A stretch of 64,000 nucleotides of DNA, taken from Planctomycetota bacterium. Its GTDB lineage: Bacteria; Planctomycetota; Phycisphaerae; UBA1845; PWPN01. The notes below the pieces were generated by a model. It had not been told where the DNA came from and made no database searches. It saw nothing but the letters and a program-made list of their open reading frames with translations. The translations under genes and the position numbers were made by a program. Every line of letters begins with the position of its first letter. Position 1 is the first letter of the stretch. The stretch covers positions 124,001-188,000 of the forward strand of contig JAKPHF010000078.1 in NCBI GenBank assembly GCA_029550525.1, in the 5' to 3' direction. Below, one piece after another: positions 54,307 to 63,350 of this stretch.

Positions 54307-57045
54307 TCAGGGAATGACCAGAACGCGGTTCCACATGCGGTTGCCCTGACGCTCGCTGAGATGCACGCGGACACGGCGACCGGCCAACTCGTTCGCCTGC
54401 TCGACGTTGAACTCCTTGGACACGCTCTGGCCGGGCAGGATGTTCTGGAACAGCCGGCTCAGCCGTTGGCGGGCGGGCATGATCAGGTCGGCATCAAACG
54501 AAACCGGTTGCGACGTGTAATTGGTCAGGGAGACGCGCACGATGGCGTTGGAGCCCTTGCGAAACACGCAGGTATCCAGGTCGATATCCTTCAAGCCGAG
54601 TTCGAACCAGGCGGGCGTGACAATCTGGTATCGCCGCGTGCTGTCGATCGAGAACTCGCCAAGGATGGCCTTCACGCCCGCTTCCGCGTTCACGGGAAAG
54701 CGAATATCCACCGGCTGGCGGAACTCCTCACCGGGCTGCAGAGCGAACGTCATCCGCGAAGGCCGAACGTCCCAGTTCTCCGGACCGACCACCCGCAGCA
54801 GCCCGCTGATCGGCTCGCGATGCGTGTTCTTGAACGACAGCGTGAGCTGATCGGCGGAGTAGTTGGCCTCGAACAGCGAAGGGGTGGCCACGAACTGTCG
54901 CCGGAACTCCATGAGCCAGGTGGGCGTATTCACGATCAGGCTTGGCACCGGGCCGATGCGCACTTTCTGGCGGCTGCCCACCGTCGGCAACGCCGTGCGC
55001 CGACCCCACAGATCGATCTGCTCGGCATAATCGCCGAGGTACAGCAGATGCTCGTAGCCTTCCGGGGGCGCGCGGTCGTTCCACACGAAGAGCACCGCCT
55101 GGCCGTTTTGATCAAACACCGTGCACTCAGCCAGCCCGTCGATGTTCGTCCGCGACACGGGAACCGCGTTGCCCAGGATGTCGGCGAGCGTCCGCAGAAC
55201 GAGATACTCCTCGCGCGGGCAAACATGCGTGGCCATCAGATCCGATTCGACCTCCCACGGCGCGGGCACGAACACCGCTCCACAATCGAGGAACAGCGCC
55301 TCGGCCAGGCGATGGGCGTAATCGGAGATTCGCATCTCGCGTGGATACGCCTCGTGCTCGAGTGACTCGAGCGTAACCCACGTCCGCGAGGGTGATGGGG
55401 CAAACAACGGCCGAATGTGCCGCTCGATGTCCCGCGGCATGACGGCGGTCGGAACGTTGATCGCACGGTAGTCCGCCAGAGCCCCGGCACCAGCCGGGTA
55501 TCTCACCGACACGCAGGACGCCAGCTCGGGATCGCTCATGAGCGTGCCCATCTCGCGGCGTAAGCTGGCGAGCACGTTGCCCAGACGATGATCGAGATAC
55601 AGATGCTCGTCGCCATCCCGCCCCACCTGCCACACGTGAATGAGCCCCGTGTAGCGCGACCATGTGCCGGAGATCAACGGCGTCCAGGCCAGCGGATCTT
55701 CGCTGAGGATATCGAGCATGGAACGCAGACCGCCCACACCTCGCGCGAGCGGCATGGCCGGGTCATCCATCTGAATGCCCACGGGGTTGCCGCCCGAGTC
55801 GACAATGGCCTGCAGATATCTGTCCACCGACTCGGTCAGATCGAGAGCTCTCCCCGTCGCCGCCCGCTGCGAGTACCAGACGGGCAGTTTGACCCACTCC
55901 GGGCGGATGCGACTCAGCAGCGCATGCTGACCGGCCACCGCAGGCGGCTCGATATCTTCGATGATCACGCCGAAGCGCCTGCCCGCGGATTGGGGAGCGG
56001 CATAGTGCTCGGGCACACGGGCGAACCGCAGCGTCCGCCAGACCAGCGGCGTGCCATGCGTGCTGGCTTCCAGCCGAACGTTGTACAAGCCCACAGGCAG
56101 GCGGTCGTAGACGAACTCTTGCGGTCCGAGCTCGCCGGCGCGGATGGGAACCGGGCGCTCGTCATGGAACGAACCGTCGACGGCCGTCACGGTCAATCGA
56201 GCGGTGAGGTTCAGGCCGTCCGGATCGGTGATCTCGGGCCGCAACACGACCGGCGCCGGTTCAGGGAACACGTTGCCCGGGCTGGACGACGTGAGCGAGA
56301 TCCGGGGCAGCCGATAGACGGTGATGTCGTCGAACCAGGCGGTGGCTCGGACATCTTCGTTCTCGATGGCTCGCGGACCGGGCGGCCGTGGGTCCCAGAC
56401 CCGCGGCTGGACCAGCCAGACGCTCAGGCCCATGTAACGGGCATCGGGCACGTTGCCGGTGAGCCCGACCTGAATCGGTTCCCAGCCGGTGGTCTCGCCC
56501 GTGCCGCCTGCCAGTTCGGTGGTCTGCTCCGTGCCAGGGATGCGGTTGCCTTTGCGGTCGAGGAAGTAGGCAGTCATATAGGCGCGGGCGTGTTTGACGC
56601 CGGCCGTCTTGACCCAGGCCACGACGAGATAGTCGCTGTTGGCCCGCACGGCGATGTCGTTGCCTTCGTACTGGTAGGCGATGGAGCCGCCGTCGAGGTC
56701 CAAGCGGAAGCTCGGCGGCGAGTGATGGCCCTCGTTGGTGTCGAATGCCCCCTCCAAATAGAGGGGAAAGCCATCCGCTCGCCATGGTCGCCAGTACAGC
56801 GGCACGGTCCCGAGGTTGTTGAGCGGCCGCTCGTCGAAGTCGAAGTGCTTGATGATCCGCCGACCGGAGATGGGCTCGCGAACGGGCGGGTCGCCGGATG
56901 CGGGATCGCTGGCGACGTCCATCGCCGGCGCCGAAGCCGTCACCACCGCTGGTGCCGTGGCTGTCGGTGCGGGCGCGGAATCCTGGGCTCGCCCCGCCAC
57001 TGGCGCGAACAGCAAGACCGAGATGAGCACCAACGCCCGCAGCAC
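54307..57045 (-). CDS. Large secreted protein of unknown function
   Basis: The protein has 912 residues with a Sec signal (ALVLISVLLFAPVAGRAQ). An Ala/Pro/Thr-rich linker follows. Residues about 60-250 resemble a carbohydrate-binding jelly-roll (HHSPPSFRLDLDGGSIAYQYEG, ATAWFDDITVYRLP). A second region has fibronectin-like strands (LTARLTVTAVDG). The middle (about 350-650) has the look of an alpha/beta hydrolase barrel with ESVDRYLQAIVDSGG and EHEAYPREMRISDYAHRLAEALF. The end (SLFEANYSADQLTLSFKNTH, VSLTNYTSQPVSFDADLIMP) consists of beta-sandwich modules. No catalytic signature was recognised. The two glycosyltransferases that follow upstream on the same strand suggest a cell-surface polysaccharide link. 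Confidence 0.68.
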   Translation of the reverse strand: MLRALVLISVLLFAPVAGRAQDSAPAPTATAPAVVTASAPAMDVASDPASGDPPVREPISGRRIIKHFDFDERPLNNLGTVPLYWRPWRADGFPLYLEGAFDTNEGHHSPPSFRLDLDGGSIAYQYEGNDIAVRANSDYLVVAWVKTAGVKHARAYMTAYFLDRKGNRIPGTEQTTELAGGTGETTGWEPIQVGLTGNVPDARYMGLSVWLVQPRVWDPRPPGPRAIENEDVRATAWFDDITVYRLPRISLTSSSPGNVFPEPAPVVLRPEITDPDGLNLTARLTVTAVDGSFHDERPVPIRAGELGPQEFVYDRLPVGLYNVRLEASTHGTPLVWRTLRFARVPEHYAAPQSAGRRFGVIIEDIEPPAVAGQHALLSRIRPEWVKLPVWYSQRAATGRALDLTESVDRYLQAIVDSGGNPVGIQMDDPAMPLARGVGGLRSMLDILSEDPLAWTPLISGTWSRYTGLIHVWQVGRDGDEHLYLDHRLGNVLASLRREMGTLMSDPELASCVSVRYPAGAGALADYRAINVPTAVMPRDIERHIRPLFAPSPSRTWVTLESLEHEAYPREMRISDYAHRLAEALFLDCGAVFVPAPWEVESDLMATHVCPREEYLVLRTLADILGNAVPVSRTNIDGLAECTVFDQNGQAVLFVWNDRAPPEGYEHLLYLGDYAEQIDLWGRRTALPTVGSRQKVRIGPVPSLIVNTPTWLMEFRRQFVATPSLFEANYSADQLTLSFKNTHREPISGLLRVVGPENWDVRPSRMTFALQPGEEFRQPVDIRFPVNAEAGVKAILGEFSIDSTRRYQIVTPAWFELGLKDIDLDTCVFRKGSNAIVRVSLTNYTSQPVSFDADLIMPARQRLSRLFQNILPGQSVSKEFNVEQANELAGRRVRVHLSERQGNRMWNRVLVIP

Positions 57046-57126
57046 GCCAACCGATCCTCCGGCCCGAACGGCGACCGCTGGCAGGACCTTGCCAGCCGGC
57101 CTGCGCGCAAACCGGGCCTTCTGTGG

Positions 57127-58485
57127 TTATCGGCTGTTTCCGTTCCCGACTTGGACAGGTTCGACGGGATGATTACGAGATATAGGACCTGGACAACGGC
57201 CCACCAACGCCTGGGCGTACACCTCGGCCGTTCTGGCCACCATCGCCTCCGCGGTGCTCACGGGTTGCAGCGGCGGCGGGTTGGCCGGATGACTGACCCA
57301 TTGGTTCAGGCAACGAGCTAGATCGGCCGACGAGCCGGTCTTGAAGCGCATCGGCTCGGGCACGGTCTCGGTCACACCGTCGATAGCGCTGGCCATCACC
57401 GGCGTGCCGACCGCCTGCGTTTCGAGCACCACGATGGGCAGGTTTTCCGGCCAGGTGCTCGGCATGACGAACAGATCAAGTTCCCGCAGAAACGCGGGCA
57501 TGTCCGCCGACTCGACGCGGCCGACGAACTCCACGTTCAGGCCGGCGGCGAGCTGGTGAAGCCGCTCGATGTAGTGCGCGTCGGTGCCGCCGCCCGCGAT
57601 GCGGATGCGCGTCTGCGTCCAGCCCAGTTGCCGTACCGCCTCGAGCAACAGATGCGGTCCCTTGTGGACGGCCAGCGCCCCGGCATAGCCGAGCGTCAAA
57701 CGTGCGGGATCGGCCGGCGCTTCGATCGGCCGCGAGCGTGCGGCATCAAACCAGCGTTGCTCCAAGCCATACGGGATCGAATGGGCCCGCGCGGAATCGA
57801 CTCGCGGCCCGAGCCGTTCTCGCGCTCCGCGAGAAGGGAAGATCACTGCGTCAGCTTGCCGCAAAGCATCGAGCACGATCCGCTGGCGCTGCGTCCATCG
57901 CGCCAGCTCCGCGACCGTCGCGCCACGGCCCAACGCGCGCACACTGTACAAACCGGTCAGCATGGCCGTTCCGATCGCCGGCACGCCGGCCAGCTGCCGC
58001 ACCCATGCTCGCGCATCGCTCGCCCCCATGCATCGCACGCACTGCTTCCACGTCACGTTCGCATCACAGATCGTCCCGGAAGCGTGAAAGAGCGTGTGCT
58101 TGGGACATAGCCACCAGAAGTCCATCACCGTGACGATCACCGGGATGCCGCGCTGCCGGGCCGCGACCATGAGTCCGATGCCGATGTGCGCCGGATTGGC
58201 CACGTGCACGATGTCGGGCTTCTCGCGATCGAGTAGGCCGCTCAATTCGCGGGCGGGTAAGCCCTCCACCGACATCCAGCCTCGCGTGGGATAGTAGAGC
58301 ACAGGCGGATCGTCCTGCACGCGCTCGCCGAGGCGGCGACGCGGTCCATGCCGTTCGGGGTCGCCGGCGAGAATCGCCACCGCGTGCCCGCGCTCGCGCA
58401 TGCCCGCAGCCAGCATGGCCACGTATCGCTCAGTCCCCTGAGCGTAGTCGCGACCGAACTGCATGGTGGCGTAAAGGATCTTCAT
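57127..58485 (-). CDS. Glycosyltransferase, family 4
   Basis: The protein has 452 residues (start 58485; an upstream GTG adds 4). The GT-B fold is shown by ILYATMQFGRDYAQGTERYVAMLAAGMRERGHAVAIL at the N-terminus and, in the C-terminal lobe, GYAGALAVHKGPHLLLEAVRQLG, RIAGGGTDAHYIERLHQLAAGLNVEFVGRVESADMPAFLRELDLFVMPSTWPENLPIVVLETQAVGTPVMAS, with the E-x7-E-type sugar-nucleotide site. A Cys-rich insertion (FWWLCPKHTLFHASGTICDANVTWKQCVRC) is typical of some GT4 exopolysaccharide enzymes. It transfers a hexose to a lipid-linked or surface glycan. It is probably co-transcribed with 58539. Confidence 0.9.
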   Translation of the reverse strand: MKILYATMQFGRDYAQGTERYVAMLAAGMRERGHAVAILAGDPERHGPRRRLGERVQDDPPVLYYPTRGWMSVEGLPARELSGLLDREKPDIVHVANPAHIGIGLMVAARQRGIPVIVTVMDFWWLCPKHTLFHASGTICDANVTWKQCVRCMGASDARAWVRQLAGVPAIGTAMLTGLYSVRALGRGATVAELARWTQRQRIVLDALRQADAVIFPSRGARERLGPRVDSARAHSIPYGLEQRWFDAARSRPIEAPADPARLTLGYAGALAVHKGPHLLLEAVRQLGWTQTRIRIAGGGTDAHYIERLHQLAAGLNVEFVGRVESADMPAFLRELDLFVMPSTWPENLPIVVLETQAVGTPVMASAIDGVTETVPEPMRFKTGSSADLARCLNQWVSHPANPPPLQPVSTAEAMVARTAEVYAQALVGRCPGPISRNHPVEPVQVGNGNSR

Positions 58486-58538
58486 GACGACGCCCACTGT
58501 AATGGAAAGATCCGCCGGACCAAACTCGCAGGCTCGCT

Positions 58539-59750
58539 TTATCCGATCGCGCGTCGGTAGGTTTCAAGCGTCTGTGCGGCGCAGCGCTGCCAGGAAAACG
58601 TAGCCGCTCGAGCGAGTCCCTTCTCGCTCCACTGTCCGCGCCAGGCCGGATCCTCGACCATGCGTCGCATGGCCTCGGTCCAGCTCTCCACGTGGAGCGG
58701 ATCGAGCCGCACGCCGGCGTCCCCCACCACTTCCGGCAGCGAAGCCACGTCCGACACGACCACCGGAGCGCCGCAAGCCATGGCCTCCAACGGCGGCAGA
58801 CCGAAACCCTCGTACAGACTCGGCCACACCAGTGCCGTGCAAGCCGAATACAAACATGCGAGCGTTTCGTTACCCACGTAGCCGAGCACGCGAACGTCGC
58901 CGGCGGCTTGCCCCGCCTGCAACGCGCTGTCGAGGGCTTCGTTTTTCCATCCCCACGCGCCGACAAGCACGAGCGGGTATGCTCGGCGAATCGGGGCGGG
59001 CAATCGCATGTGCGCTTCCAGGAGCGTGCTGACGTTCTTGCGCGGTTCGAGCGTGCCCACGAACAGGAAGAACTGTTCGGGCATATTTATGGCACGAAAA
59101 GTCTCGTGCACCGTCAACATTTCCCGGCGATAGAATTCCGGCCGCGCCGCCTGATGCGTCACGTCGATCCGGTCGGCGGGAATCTGCAACCGTTCCACCA
59201 ATTCCCGCCGCGTGAACTCGGACGCGGCGATGAAGCGCACGGACTGGCGCCGGCCGCGCTCGAACTGCCGTTCGTACCAGCGCACGCGGTGATCAGGATG
59301 CCATTCCGGATGCGACAGCACGGAGATGTCGTGGATGGTCGTGACCGTCGGCAGCTTCGTGGCGATGGGGATGTGATTCGGCTCGTGATACAGTTGAAAA
59401 CGACGGGTCAACCATCGAAAGAGCATCTCGTACGGCGGCTCGCAGGCTCGCCGCGCCAGTCCACGCATCCACTCCGCCTCGCGACGCCACCGAGTCGAAC
59501 TCGGGCCTCGCGCATCACTCGACGTTGAAGCCGCGTCCGGCCCGGGAGCGGCCCAGTACCGGCCGAGAAAGGGCTGGACGTCCAGCTCGCCTGTACTCAT
59601 CTCCCGGAATGCGCGCAGCAACTGGCGAGTGTAGTGGCCGACGCCCGTCAGCGGGCGATACAGCACACGATCGTTCAGGATGACTCGATAGCGGTCCGAC
59701 ACAATCTCTCTCGCTCCGGTTGCGGCATTCGCCGTCGAAAGTCGCGCCAA
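58539..59750 (-). CDS. Glycosyltransferase, family 4 (mannosyltransferase-like)
   Basis: A 403-residue GT-B enzyme. The TTG at 59750 is a weak start; a GTG at 59702 is another. Family 4 blocks are LYHEPNHIPIATKLPTVTTIHDISVLSHPEWHP, ASEFTRRELVERLQIPADRIDVTHQAARPEFYR, FLFVGTLEPRKNVSTLLEAH, VRVLGYVGNETLACLYSACTALVWPSLYEGFGLPPLEAMACGAPVVVSDVASLPEVVGDAG. The EGFGLPPLEAM signature is the donor-binding E-x7-E. Such enzymes commonly transfer mannose. Its start lies close to the TPR lipoprotein gene (108 bases). Confidence 0.92.
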   Translation of the reverse strand: MARLSTANAATGAREIVSDRYRVILNDRVLYRPLTGVGHYTRQLLRAFREMSTGELDVQPFLGRYWAAPGPDAASTSSDARGPSSTRWRREAEWMRGLARRACEPPYEMLFRWLTRRFQLYHEPNHIPIATKLPTVTTIHDISVLSHPEWHPDHRVRWYERQFERGRRQSVRFIAASEFTRRELVERLQIPADRIDVTHQAARPEFYRREMLTVHETFRAINMPEQFFLFVGTLEPRKNVSTLLEAHMRLPAPIRRAYPLVLVGAWGWKNEALDSALQAGQAAGDVRVLGYVGNETLACLYSACTALVWPSLYEGFGLPPLEAMACGAPVVVSDVASLPEVVGDAGVRLDPLHVESWTEAMRRMVEDPAWRGQWSEKGLARAATFSWQRCAAQTLETYRRAIG

Positions 59751-59858
59751 CGCGGGAGAGCATTATCGAGCCCCTGCCGTACGGTGTCCACCTGCATTCA
59801 TCCAGCGCGGACAAGCGTGCCGGCAGAATCGCTGCACGACGAGAGACTGTGAAGCGGA

Positions 59859-60947
59859 TCAACGCACGGTCGAGGACGGGAGGGTTCGTTCGAGAATGAG
59901 CTTGGCCTCAGGATCGTCGGGCCTGGCTGCGATGATCTGCTGAGCGGCCGTGCGGGCCTCCTCGCGATCACCGGCGGCCAGGCAGCAGTAGGCCAGCAAG
60001 AGACGGGCATCCACCGAATCGGGAGCGAGACGGCACGCCTGCCGGGCAGCTTCACGGGCGGAGGCCGCTCGATCCAACATGAGCAACGCCTTGCTCAGAA
60101 GCAGCTGCGCTTTGACCGCCTTGGGATAGCGTGTGGTGGCCTCCTGCAACACGCGGACGGCCCCTGCCACGTCGTTGGTGTCGAGCAATGCCTGAGCCCA
60201 ACTCTGCAGCAGCATGACCGACGGTTGAGCCTGAGGCGATTCGAGCAGCGGGGCTATCGCTCGGCCGGCTTCCGTGACTCGCTTGGCCGACAGCAGTACG
60301 AGCACGGCCTCCTCACGCAACATCGGATCATTCGGCTCGAGCAACAGAACGCCCAGGTAGACGTCACTCGCCTCGCGGTGCTTGCCCAGAAGCGAAAGGC
60401 ACTGGCCCAGCAACAACTGAACCCGCACGTCCTGGTCGAAATCGCGCTCTCGCTTGACCAGCAGTTCGGCGGCGGCCTCGGTTTGTCCGGCCGCGATCAT
60501 GGACTCCACGTAAGCCAGCAGATAGTCCGGCTCGTTGGGAAGCGCCTCGTACGCCCGCCGATACCAGTCCATCGCCTCACGCGCCGGCCCGCGGGCCTCC
60601 GCGAGCATGCCGCGAAGATAGGCCGCCTCCGGTGTCGTCGGCCCGAATTGCTCGGTGGCGTCCAGTGCCGCCTGCGCCTCGGCGAATTGACCTCGTTCGA
60701 GCTGAATGCGAGCCAACAGCAGGTACGCGTCCAGACACGCAGGATGCAGCGCGATCACTTCCTGGCAGGTCTTCAACGCGGACTCAATCTGACCTGCCGC
60801 GAAGTCGCGCTCGGCGAGCTGGAACTTCACCTTGGCCCGCATCTGCTCCCAGCGGGCTTGCGCCTCTTCCTTGTTCTTGTTCTTCGCGGGAGTGGCGCAG
60901 CCGACAAACAACGCCAGCCCCACTACCATGGTAATACGCAGCTTCAT
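59859..60947 (-). CDS. TPR-repeat lipoprotein
   Basis: The protein has 362 residues. Residues 1-17 are a lipoprotein signal (VVGLALFVGCATP). About eight tetratricopeptide-like helical pairs follow (QLAERDFAAGQIESALKTCQEVIALHPACLDAYLLLARIQLERGQFAEAQAALDATE, GEAREAMDWYRRAYEALP-like, VRVLQEATTRYPKAVKAQLLLSKALLM). Its ATG overlaps the secretin stop (ATGA), so the two are translationally coupled. A lipoprotein with TPRs next to a secretin suggests a pilotin, as PilF/PilW is for PilQ. Direct evidence is lacking. Confidence 0.85.
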   Translation of the reverse strand: MKLRITMVVGLALFVGCATPAKNKNKEEAQARWEQMRAKVKFQLAERDFAAGQIESALKTCQEVIALHPACLDAYLLLARIQLERGQFAEAQAALDATEQFGPTTPEAAYLRGMLAEARGPAREAMDWYRRAYEALPNEPDYLLAYVESMIAAGQTEAAAELLVKRERDFDQDVRVQLLLGQCLSLLGKHREASDVYLGVLLLEPNDPMLREEAVLVLLSAKRVTEAGRAIAPLLESPQAQPSVMLLQSWAQALLDTNDVAGAVRVLQEATTRYPKAVKAQLLLSKALLMLDRAASAREAARQACRLAPDSVDARLLLAYCCLAAGDREEARTAAQQIIAARPDDPEAKLILERTLPSSTVR

Positions 60948-62803
60948 GACACCTCCCCCTCCGCGGGAATAGGTCCCGGTTCCTCATCGAACGGCGCGGG
61001 CACCACGATCCTCTCGGGCTCGCCCAGCAACCGCCGGTTGATGAAATCGCGAATGTATCCGTCGCCGTGCTCGAGTTCGCGGCGTTCGTGCAGTTGTTGC
61101 TCGAGTTCGAGCGCTTGCATATGCGTCGGACACAGATGCAACGCGAGCCTCGTGTCCCACAGGGCCTTGTCGATCTGACCGGCCTCGGCGTGCTCGACCG
61201 CCCAGCGATAGTGGGCCTGGGCCAGCCGGTTGCGGCCGTACGCCTGCAGTCCCTTGCGCATGCCGATGCGGAGCCGCTCGACACCCTCGGCCACCTTGGC
61301 CGACTCAGCCGCGTACAGGTCGTCCTTGACCACGTGCACGGTGAGCAGAATGATGATCTCTTCGCGTTCGACAGAATCGGTATTGGTCTGCAGCAGGGCC
61401 CCGGCCACGGGGATGTTGCCGAAGTACGGCACCTGGGCCCGGATCGCGCTGTTCGCCTCGCGGAACAGCCCGCCGATGAGCACGGTGTGCCCGTCGCGGA
61501 CCATGATGTTCGTGGTCACTTCGGTGGTACGTTTGAAGGGCAGGTTGTTCTCGTTGAGTCCGCCGCTGCTGTCTTCGGGATGGATTTCCAGTCGAATAAA
61601 CCCGTCGTCGGCGATGAACGGGCGGAAGAACAGCCGAGTGCCGGTCTCGAGAAACTCCACCGATTGCGTGGCGATCGTCTCGGTGATGGTGGTGGTGATG
61701 TAGCCGTCGCGTCGGCCGACGATGACGTGCCCTTCCTGCCGGTTGAGCGTGAGCACCTTGGGGTTGGCCAGCACGGTTGCGTCGCTGACCGCCTCGAGGG
61801 CGCGAATGAACGCCGCCACGTCGTTGTGGACAATCCCGAACGTGAAGCCGCCGCGCGGAACGGCGTCGTTAAAATCGGTGCGAATGGTGAAGTTGCTGCC
61901 GTTCAGCTCGCTCTGCGGGATGGGCCCGACCGTGATATCCGTCACGCCGGGAGAAATCGCCCCGAGGTTTTGGAAGTTCACGCCGCCCAGGACGTTGAAG
62001 TCGATGCCCAGCGAGTTTTGCTCGCCCAGGCTGGCCCGCATGATGGTCGCTTCGACCAGCACCTGCTTGGGCCGGACATCGAGCTCGCGAATGACTTTCT
62101 CGATCTGCTCGAGCCGGTCCGGATAGTCGCACACCATGATGACATCCGGGCGGGACAGCAGGTTGCCCGCTCCCAATTGCGTCGTCCCTTCCGAGACGCC
62201 GCTGCTTCCCGAGCTTCCGGTCGTGCCTCTGCCGGTCGTTCCACTGCTGCTGGCGTCGGCCTCCGGCATGGTGGCGATCTTGCCCTCCTGGCTGAGCAGA
62301 GGCTTGATCATGGGCTCGACGTCGCTGGTGTTCACGTAATTGAGATGGAACAGCCGCGCGACCAGCTTGGGAGGCTCTGCCGCGACCGCCTGCCGCTGCT
62401 CGGCCTGCCTGGCCGCTTCCTGGTCCGCGAGCTCCTTCAGTGTGTACACGTGGATGAAGTTGCCGCGCTCCACGTATGTGCAGCCGTTGGGGCCCAGGAT
62501 GGACTCGAGCGCCTCATGAAAGGTCACGTCGAACAGGTCGGCGGTGACTTTCCCCTGCACACCGGCGCTGGCGATGATGTTCTTGCGGCTTTGGGTGGAC
62601 AGCATGCGCAGGACGGTCGTCAACGGCACATCCACCACGTGGAGTTCCACCACATCGGGGGATTTCATGACCACCGAAGGCTGCGTGGTCGAGACCGCCT
62701 CGGCGGCCTGAGCGCGGCCGCACCACAGCCAGCACGCTGTCACCAGCGCGATCGCTGCCATCCATGCGTCATGTCGGGCGTTGCCGATTCTCAAGCCGCA
62801 CAT
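60944..62803 (-). CDS. Secretin (GspD/PilQ family)
   Basis: The protein has 619 residues from ATG 62803 (GAGG about 11 bases upstream); 62761 is another start. A Sec signal (IALVTACWLWCGRAQA) is followed by an STN domain (VDVPLTTVLRMLSTQSRKNIIAS...GKVTADLFDVTFHEALESIL), an N-domain (LFHLNYVNTSDVEPMIKPLLS), a Gly/Ser/Thr-rich loop, then EKVIRELDVRPKQVLVEATIMR and the secretin core (ATVLANPKVLTLNRQEGHVIVG, TNIMVRDGHTVLIGGLFRE, VPYFGNIPVAGALLQTNTDSVEREEIIILLTVHVV). After the core the last ~120 residues are TPR-like helices, which is unusual. It forms an outer-membrane pore for type II secretion or type IV pili. Confidence 0.93.
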   Translation of the reverse strand: MCGLRIGNARHDAWMAAIALVTACWLWCGRAQAAEAVSTTQPSVVMKSPDVVELHVVDVPLTTVLRMLSTQSRKNIIASAGVQGKVTADLFDVTFHEALESILGPNGCTYVERGNFIHVYTLKELADQEAARQAEQRQAVAAEPPKLVARLFHLNYVNTSDVEPMIKPLLSQEGKIATMPEADASSSGTTGRGTTGSSGSSGVSEGTTQLGAGNLLSRPDVIMVCDYPDRLEQIEKVIRELDVRPKQVLVEATIMRASLGEQNSLGIDFNVLGGVNFQNLGAISPGVTDITVGPIPQSELNGSNFTIRTDFNDAVPRGGFTFGIVHNDVAAFIRALEAVSDATVLANPKVLTLNRQEGHVIVGRRDGYITTTITETIATQSVEFLETGTRLFFRPFIADDGFIRLEIHPEDSSGGLNENNLPFKRTTEVTTNIMVRDGHTVLIGGLFREANSAIRAQVPYFGNIPVAGALLQTNTDSVEREEIIILLTVHVVKDDLYAAESAKVAEGVERLRIGMRKGLQAYGRNRLAQAHYRWAVEHAEAGQIDKALWDTRLALHLCPTHMQALELEQQLHERRELEHGDGYIRDFINRRLLGEPERIVVPAPFDEEPGPIPAEGEVS

Positions 62804-62877
62804 CCGTGCACAGCCTCGATTCAGATCGGCGGCTGCGGAGCCGTCGAATTCGCCTGCAAGTGGAACGAAACGACCGT

Positions 62878-63237
62878 TTACCGCGACGATCCGGCGGGCC
62901 AAGCGCCGGGCTGACCCCGATCCGTTCCCCGGGAACCGCCCGCACTCGGCTCGAGCAAGACCGGTGAAAGCGTCCCGGATGTCTTATCGGTCTCGACTAC
63001 CCTCACCTTAAGCGTCCCGCTCCGAAGCAACGACAGAATCTCGGCAACTTGCCCGTTGAGCCGGGCAATCCCCTCGTTCATTTCAAGCCGTTGATTGGCC
63101 GGACTGGGCAGATCCGCGTAGGCCGATCGGTTCAGCCCGCGGGCCGATAGACCACAGATCAGCCCCAGGGCGAACGCCGCCACAATCGTCCGATAACCGC
63201 GCCGCTGTCCACCACGCGCATGTGCGATGGCGTCCAT
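62878..63237 (-). CDS. Small membrane-anchored protein, unknown function
   Basis: The protein has 119 residues; the ATG at 63237 follows GAGGAGG 6 bases upstream. Residues about 17-34 form a transmembrane helix (TIVAAFALGLICGLSARG). A helical segment (QRLEMNEGIARLNGQVAEILSLLRSGTLKVRVVE) could be a coiled coil for dimerization. The tail is Gly/Ser-rich. Similar short anchor-plus-coil proteins occur near planctomycete secretin operons; the comparison is from memory. It lies 74 bases upstream of the secretin start and is likely in the same operon. Confidence 0.7.
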   Translation of the reverse strand: MDAIAHARGGQRRGYRTIVAAFALGLICGLSARGLNRSAYADLPSPANQRLEMNEGIARLNGQVAEILSLLRSGTLKVRVVETDKTSGTLSPVLLEPSAGGSRGTDRGQPGAWPAGSSR

Positions 63238-63305
63238 AGGTCACCTCCTCACATCAGCATATCGGCACGCGCGCAAGCCAAGTGGACTTCAACCGCAGAC
63301 CCGAT

Positions 63306-63340
63306 CCTCAAGTCTCAGGTCTTCAGGTCTCAAGCCTCAC
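63306..63340. repeat. CTCAAGTCTCAGG tandem repeat
   Basis: The block repeats CTCAAGTCTCAGGTCTTCAGG-like units, the same family as 26329-26366. It lies just beyond the stop of the leftward edge gene (63351) and contains TGA on the minus strand. Confidence 0.75.
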
Positions 63341-63350
63341 ACTCCGTGGT

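Noticed and set aside
61067..62914. A 615-codon plus-strand frame
   Set aside because: It is antisense to the secretin, whose own motifs are unmistakable.
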